DNA of 5,463 bases from Betaproteobacteria bacterium (GTDB lineage: Bacteria; Pseudomonadota; Gammaproteobacteria; Burkholderiales; SG8-39). Under the pieces are notes generated by a model. It did no database searches and had not been told where the DNA came from. It worked only from the letters and a program-made list of their open reading frames with translations. Of this stretch, positions 1 through 5,463 are shown in pieces. Every line of letters begins with the position of its first letter. Position 1 is the first letter of the stretch. Made by a program: the position numbers and the translations under genes. The stretch covers positions 1 to 5,463 of the forward strand of contig VGIE01000181.1 in the NCBI GenBank assembly GCA_016867955.1, read 5' to 3'.

Positions 1-297
1 ACCATGTTCGAGGGCCAGGCCAGGCGTCGCGTGACGCTGGGACTGATCGTTGGCGAAATGATCAAGGAACATCAACTGGCTGCGAAGCCGGAGCAGGTGC
101 GTGCGCTGGTCGATGCCTTCTCACAGACGTATGAGCACCCGGCCGAGTTGGTAAAATGGGTCTATTCGGAGCCGCAGCGTCTGGCGGATTTCGAAAGCCA
201 GGCAACCGAAGCGAATGTGGTGGCCTGGGTATTGGGCCGGGCCACAGTGGAAGACAAGTTGATTGGCTTCAATGAACTGATGGGGAAAACGGCATGA
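1..297 (+). CDS. tig: Trigger factor, C-terminal part (5' end outside window)
   Basis: Trigger factor is the ribosome-associated chaperone and peptidyl-prolyl isomerase that meets nascent chains at the exit tunnel. Only the last ~98 codons are present; the frame is open from base 1, so the ATG at 4 is an internal Met, not the start. The visible part is helical and charged, including GLIVGEMIKEHQL, a YEHPAELVKWVY stretch, then VVAWVLGRATVEDK and FNELMG close to the end. This matches the C-terminal chaperone (arm) domain; the ribosome-binding and PPIase domains would lie upstream. E. coli trigger factor is 432 residues, so roughly a quarter is seen. The stop TGA (295-297) overlaps the clpP ATG. 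Identification rests on the C-terminal sequence pattern plus the classic position before clpP; I am confident of it. Confidence 0.93.
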   Translation, partial: TMFEGQARRRVTLGLIVGEMIKEHQLAAKPEQVRALVDAFSQTYEHPAELVKWVYSEPQRLADFESQATEANVVAWVLGRATVEDKLIGFNELMGKTA

Positions 298-971
298 GCG
301 GCCTGTATCGTGAGCTGAACCGGCAGGGAGGCGGGAATGCCTTCGCCGGCGCAGCGACGGACGTGCAGAACCTGGGGCTTGTCCCCATGGTCATCGAGCA
401 AAGCGGCCGCGGTGAGCGTGCCTATGACATCTATTCGCGGCTGCTGCGCGAGCGGGTCATCTTCCTTGTCGGTCCGGTCAACGATGCCTCCTCCAACCTG
501 ATCGTGGCACAGCTGCTGTTCCTCGAGTCGGAGAATCCGGACAAGGACATCTTCTTCTACATAAACTCGCCGGGCGGCTCCGTATCGGCCGGCATGTCGA
601 TCTACGACACCATGCAGTTCATCAAGCCGGATGTCTCGACCCTGTGCATTGGACAGGCAGCGAGCATGGGCGCCTTCCTGTTGACGGCGGGAGCCAAGGG
701 CAAGCGGCATTGCCTGCCCAACTCTCGCGTGATGATCCATCAGCCCATGGGTGGTTTCCAGGGGCAGGCATCCGACATCGAGATCCACGCCAAGGAGATA
801 CTGTATCTGCGTGAAAAGCTCAATCAGATCATGGCCAAGCACACCGGCAAGCCGGTGGACGTGATCGCGCGTGACACGGACAGGGACAATTTCCTTTCGG
901 CTGACGAGGCGGTGGAGTATGGTTTGATCGACAAGGTGCTGACTGCGCGCGACCAGGCGGACAACAAGTAG
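294..971 (+). CDS. clpP: ATP-dependent Clp protease proteolytic subunit ClpP
   Basis: ClpP (225 residues) is the serine peptidase of the cytoplasmic ClpXP/ClpAP machines; the family forms a barrel of two seven-membered rings that cleaves polypeptides threaded in by the ATPase. The catalytic triad is intact: Ser124 in GQAASMGA, His149 in MIHQP, Asp198 in DRDNF, with the same 25 and 49 residue spacings as E. coli. The oxyanion-region motif NSPGGSVSAG (91-100) is present. Family similarity starts at LVPMVIEQ (residue 29), which in E. coli is the mature N-terminus after propeptide removal. The leader here is thus ~28 residues against 14 in E. coli, and is Gly/Ala-rich. The ATG at 294 is chosen for its GGGGA about 9 bases upstream and its 4-base overlap with tig, suggesting translational coupling. 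A GTG at 363 would give a short leader but has no visible ribosome binding site. clpX follows after 146 bases. Confidence 0.98.
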   Translation: MSGLYRELNRQGGGNAFAGAATDVQNLGLVPMVIEQSGRGERAYDIYSRLLRERVIFLVGPVNDASSNLIVAQLLFLESENPDKDIFFYINSPGGSVSAGMSIYDTMQFIKPDVSTLCIGQAASMGAFLLTAGAKGKRHCLPNSRVMIHQPMGGFQGQASDIEIHAKEILYLREKLNQIMAKHTGKPVDVIARDTDRDNFLSADEAVEYGLIDKVLTARDQADNK

Positions 972-972
972 G

Positions 973-998
973 GCGCGGCCGCTGTTCGCGGGCCGCGC
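973..998 (+). other. GC-only hairpin just after the clpP stop
   Basis: An 8-bp perfect inverted repeat, GCGCGGCC at 973-980 and GGCCGCGC at 991-998, with a 10-base loop, begins one base after the clpP stop codon. No run of T follows, so it is not a standard Rho-independent terminator. By analogy with other intercistronic hairpins it could protect the clpP mRNA 3' end or slow polymerase; that role is inference. Confidence 0.55.
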
Positions 999-1052
999 GG
1001 CGACTTGAGCGCCCGTAACGGGATTACCGCAAAGGGGCATCTGATGCATGGG

Positions 1053-1079
1053 AGCGCGAGGGGAGTATCCCCTCGCGCT
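1053..1079 (+). other. Strong 12-bp hairpin in the clpP–clpX gap
   Basis: Positions 1053-1064 (AGCGCGAGGGGA) pair perfectly with 1068-1079 (TCCCCTCGCGCT) around a 3-base loop GTA. This is the most stable-looking structure in the window. It ends 38 bases before the clpX ATG and just upstream of its ribosome binding site. What follows is TGTTGGACG-like sequence, not a T-tract, so intrinsic termination would be weak at best. A role in partial attenuation or in setting the clpP:clpX mRNA ratio is plausible but inferred. Confidence 0.7.
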
Positions 1080-1102
1080 GTTGGACGCTCTAATTTCTAC
1101 CC

Positions 1103-1108
1103 AGGGGA
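1103..1108 (+). promoter_or_regulatory. Ribosome binding site of clpX
   Basis: AGGGGA ends 9 bases before the ATG at 1118, a good Shine-Dalgarno match. It supports that start and independent initiation of clpX after the hairpins. Confidence 0.7.
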
Positions 1109-1117
1109 ACCGGGGCA

Positions 1118-2386
<1,269 letters not shown>

Positions 2387-2427
2387 TCCGGACGGGGCTC
2401 CTCAACGTACCCCTATCCCGCATCCGG

Positions 2428-2460
2428 GGCCGGACAGGTGAAAATGAATCTGTCCTGGCC
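2428..2460 (+). other. Inverted repeat between clpX and the lon promoter
   Basis: GGCCGGACAG (2428-2437) pairs with CTGTCC plus GGCC (2450-2455, 2457-2460), with one bulged T at 2456 and a 12-base A-rich loop. It starts 41 bases after the clpX stop and ends 12 bases before the lon -35 box. There is no T-tract. It may be an imperfect transcript 3'-end structure for clpX or a protein-binding site; the sequence alone does not decide. Confidence 0.5.
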
Positions 2461-2472
2461 GATTGCTGCCCC

Positions 2473-2500
2473 GTTGAATTGTGTATCCTTCGCCCCAATG
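2473..2500 (+). promoter_or_regulatory. Predicted sigma-32 (RpoH) heat-shock promoter of lon
   Basis: The -35 element GTTGAA (2473-2478) and -10 element CCCCAATG (2493-2500) are separated by 14 bases. The sigma-32 consensus is CTTGAAA, 13-15 bases, then CCCCATnT. As I recall it, the E. coli lon heat-shock promoter also uses GTTGAA, 14 bases, CCCCAT, so the match is in both sequence and spacing, and at the same gene. Transcription would start near 2507, giving a leader of about 33 bases. An overlapping sigma-70 reading (TTGAAT at 2474 with AATGCT) is much poorer. Confidence 0.78.
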
Positions 2501-2539
2501 CTTGTCTGGTAGCAACCTTTTCATTTTGTTGGAATCGCC

Positions 2540-4954
<2,415 letters not shown>

Positions 4955-4973
4955 GCGGCGGGTGGAAGGTCAA

Positions 4974-5005
4974 GAGGGGGCAGACCAGTGCCGCCCCCTT
5001 TTTTT
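4974..5005 (+). terminator. Rho-independent terminator of lon
   Basis: GGGGGC (4976-4981) pairs with GCCCCC (4993-4998), directly followed by seven T (4999-5005). The stem can be lengthened by A-T and G-T pairs between 4972-4975 and the first Ts, and the loop can refold into a GGCA/TGCC stem. It lies 20 bases after the lon stop, a textbook position, and should separate lon from hupB. Confidence 0.9.
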
Positions 5006-5158
5006 CTGACTTGACCAAAGGGCAGCGGCCGGCAAACGTGTCCGGGCATTGGATTCGATCGCCCGCGCCGGGGAGCAATTCCGCGAGGGATCATTCTGTC
5101 AGGTGTGTTGCAGGCGGCACAGATATCATGCGAATTGCACCGCAGGGGTCGTGTTTGC
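5006..5158 (+). other. Intergenic stretch between lon terminator and hupB promoter, nothing recognised
   Basis: These ~150 bases hold no credible gene, tRNA or known motif. The only structure seen is a loose inverted repeat, GCAATT-C-CGC (5075-5084) against GCGAATTGC (5130-5138), with arms ~45 bases apart. It could be an upstream regulatory region for hupB, but nothing in the sequence establishes that. Confidence 0.4.
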
Positions 5159-5188
5159 TTGACACGCCGCTTTGGCGGTTGCTATAAA
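5159..5188 (+). promoter_or_regulatory. Strong predicted sigma-70 promoter of hupB
   Basis: A perfect -35 TTGACA (5159-5164) is followed after 18 bases by TATAAA (5183-5188), which matches the -10 consensus at 5 of 6 positions and is preceded by TGC, an extended -10. Transcription would start near 5195, leaving a ~90-base leader before hupB. The spacer holds a small inverted repeat, CCGC (5167-5170) and GCGG (5175-5178). A strong housekeeping promoter suits an abundant nucleoid protein. Confidence 0.82.
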
Positions 5189-5274
5189 ACAACGACGAAT
5201 TCTTCAGCGGCGCATGCGCATCGGAACGGTCGGGCACTCGTGCATGATGTCATTCCAAAATGCGGTACCAGTTC

Positions 5275-5280
5275 AAGGGG
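5275..5280 (+). promoter_or_regulatory. Ribosome binding site that fixes the hupB GTG start
   Basis: AAGGGG, within AAGGGGG from 5275-ish, lies 6 bases before GTG at 5287. The alternative in-frame ATG at 5260 has no such site, so this decides the start. Confidence 0.75.
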
Positions 5281-5286
5281 GTTTCA

Positions 5287-5463
5287 GTGAATAAAGTTGA
5301 CATCATTGATCACGTTGCGCGTTCTGCCGACATTTCCAAGGCCGCGGCCGGCCGGGCCATCGAGGCGACGATTGCCGCGATCAAGACGACCTTGAAGAAG
5401 GGCGGCATGGTCACGCTCGTGGGTTTCGGCACGTTCTACGTCGGCAAGCGCGCGGCGCGCTCG
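5287..5463 (+). CDS. hupB: DNA-binding protein HU (beta-type), N-terminal part, cut by window end
   Basis: HU is a small (~90 residue) dimeric nucleoid protein that binds and bends DNA without strong sequence preference. The first 59 codons are present: MNKVDIIDHVARSADISKAAAGRAIEATIAAIK, then LKKGGMVTLVGFGTFYVGKRAARS, covering the helical N-terminal body and the first beta strands. The DNA-binding arm (normally GRNPxTG and onward) is beyond the window. The start is GTG, chosen for its upstream AAGGGG and because MNK is the usual HU N-terminus; the ATG at 5260 would add nine residues (MRYQFKGVS) with no ribosome binding site. It stands after the lon terminator with its own strong promoter. The lon–hupB neighbourhood is common in Proteobacteria and favours the hupB name over hupA or ihf; IHF subunits differ at the GFGxF surroundings. 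Confidence 0.95.
   Translation, partial: MNKVDIIDHVARSADISKAAAGRAIEATIAAIKTTLKKGGMVTLVGFGTFYVGKRAARS

Noticed and set aside
337..501. A 54-codon out-of-frame ORF in clpP, preceded by an ideal AGGGAGG 5 bases before its ATG
   Set aside because: The Shine-Dalgarno-like sequence is explained by the Gln-Gly-Gly codons of clpP. The product resembles nothing, and the ORF lies wholly inside clpP.
1004..1031. Possible sigma-32 promoter for clpX starting at CTTGAG
   Set aside because: The -35 is close to consensus, but the sequence 14 bases on (TTACCGCA) does not match CCCCATnT.
1089..1094. TCTAAT as a -10 box for a clpX promoter
   Set aside because: It matches 5 of 6 positions but has no -35 at 16-18 bases (only TATCCC-like sequence in the hairpin) and no extended -10.
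2444..2512. A 22-codon + strand frame (MNLSWPIAAPLN...) in the clpX–lon gap
   Set aside because: It begins in the loop of the inverted repeat and spans the predicted lon promoter, so it would not be on the lon transcript; spacing to its AGG is poor.
4955..5286. Search of the lon–hupB gap for tRNA genes, which sit near this locus in some bacteria
   Set aside because: No cloverleaf, TTCGANNC-type T-arm in context, or CCA end was found; the GATTCGATC near 5052 has no matching acceptor or D-arm.
5105..5290. A 61-codon + strand open frame upstream of hupB
   Set aside because: It covers the predicted hupB -35 and -10 boxes and overlaps the hupB start; no ribosome binding site and no recognisable protein.

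Overview
This window is a chromosomal housekeeping segment from a GC-rich Gram-negative bacterium. The gene order tig – clpP – clpX – lon – hupB, all on the + strand, is the conserved protein quality-control cluster of Proteobacteria. The protein sequences (trigger factor C-terminus, ClpP/ClpX/Lon wording, and an HU with the GTFYVGKRAARS stretch) read most like a betaproteobacterium, perhaps Rhodocyclales-like. That lineage call comes from remembered family patterns, not from a database search.

Layout. Positions 1-297 hold the last ~98 codons of trigger factor (tig), whose 5' part lies outside the window. Its stop overlaps the clpP start by 4 bases (ATGA). clpP (294-971) is followed by a 146-base gap with two strong GC-rich hairpins lacking U-tracts, then clpX (1118-2386). 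A 153-base gap follows with an inverted repeat and a very good sigma-32 (heat-shock) promoter, then lon (2540-4954). A clear Rho-independent terminator (4974-5005) closes the lon transcript. The next ~280 bases hold a strong sigma-70 promoter (5159-5188) and a ~90-base leader for hupB, which begins with GTG at 5287 and runs off the window end.

How the genes work together. Trigger factor binds nascent chains at the ribosome. ClpX unfolds tagged or regulatory proteins and feeds them to the ClpP tetradecamer. Lon is an independent ATP-dependent protease for damaged and regulatory proteins. HU is the nucleoid protein that follows this cluster in many Proteobacteria. The signals suggest three transcription units: tig-clpP(-clpX), with its promoter outside the window; lon, with its own heat-shock promoter and possibly read-through from clpX; and hupB, insulated by the lon terminator and driven by a housekeeping promoter.

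No mobile element, CRISPR array, tRNA, rRNA or gene of unknown function was seen. All catalytic and nucleotide-binding motifs of the three protease/chaperone genes are intact. I found no undescribed system here. The points worth a second look are in the intergenic regulatory structures.
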